5,754 nt of DNA from Actinomycetes bacterium (GTDB taxonomy: Bacteria; Actinomycetota; Humimicrobiia; Humimicrobiales; Humimicrobiaceae). Within the stretch, counting starts at the first letter, position 1. Every line of letters begins with the position of its first letter. The DNA lies in the NCBI GenBank assembly GCA_030609215.1, contig JAUWCR010000096.1, forward strand, positions 1 to 5,754, read 5' to 3'. Shown here in pieces: positions 5,521 to 5,754 of this stretch. Made by a program: the position numbers and the translations under genes. A model generated the notes under the pieces. That model was not told the DNA's origin, searched no databases, and saw only the letters and a list, made by a program, of their open reading frames with translations.

Positions 5521-5754
<234 letters not shown>

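Overview
The window is AT-rich DNA from a bacterium that looks like a low-GC, anaerobic Firmicute. Three things point there: a long Bacillus/Clostridia-type SRP RNA with an Alu domain directly upstream of dnaX, the conserved order SRP RNA - dnaX - ybaB - recR, and the start of a pyruvate:ferredoxin oxidoreductase gene typical of strict anaerobes. A member of the Halanaerobiales or a related clostridial lineage is my guess, but the sequence alone does not settle it.

Layout. Bases 1-26 are the 3' end of a tRNA, most likely tRNA-Ser. Bases 72-704 hold a toxin-antitoxin operon that appears to be decaying. It has a good promoter carrying a pair of 11-bp direct repeats, an antitoxin gene of ribbon-helix-helix type split by a one-base frameshift in an A7 run, and an overlapping PIN-domain toxin gene that seems to have lost about 40 internal codons. 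Bases 760-1950 on the minus strand encode a 12-helix MFS exporter of the fosmidomycin-resistance (Fsr) type. Its promoter (2000-2028) diverges from that of the SRP RNA (-10 at 2108-2113).

The right half is housekeeping. The SRP RNA (about 2117-2393) is followed after 45 bp by dnaX (clamp-loader tau subunit), then ybaB (nucleoid-associated protein) 4 bp later, then recR (recombination mediator) after 71 bp. A 283-bp spacer with an extended -10 promoter separates recR from nifJ, which runs off the window. The first part is a replication and repair cluster with a targeting RNA in front; nifJ begins a separate metabolic unit.

Nothing here is clearly a new multi-gene system. The most interesting detail is inside dnaX: an A8 run containing the heptamer A AAA AAG in the same phase as in Escherichia coli dnaX, followed in the -1 frame by a stop after two codons. 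This would produce a gamma-like short form of about 405 residues. The antitoxin break also lies in an A-run, and a second long run (A9) lies near the dnaX 3' end, so slippage at homopolymers is a recurrent theme.
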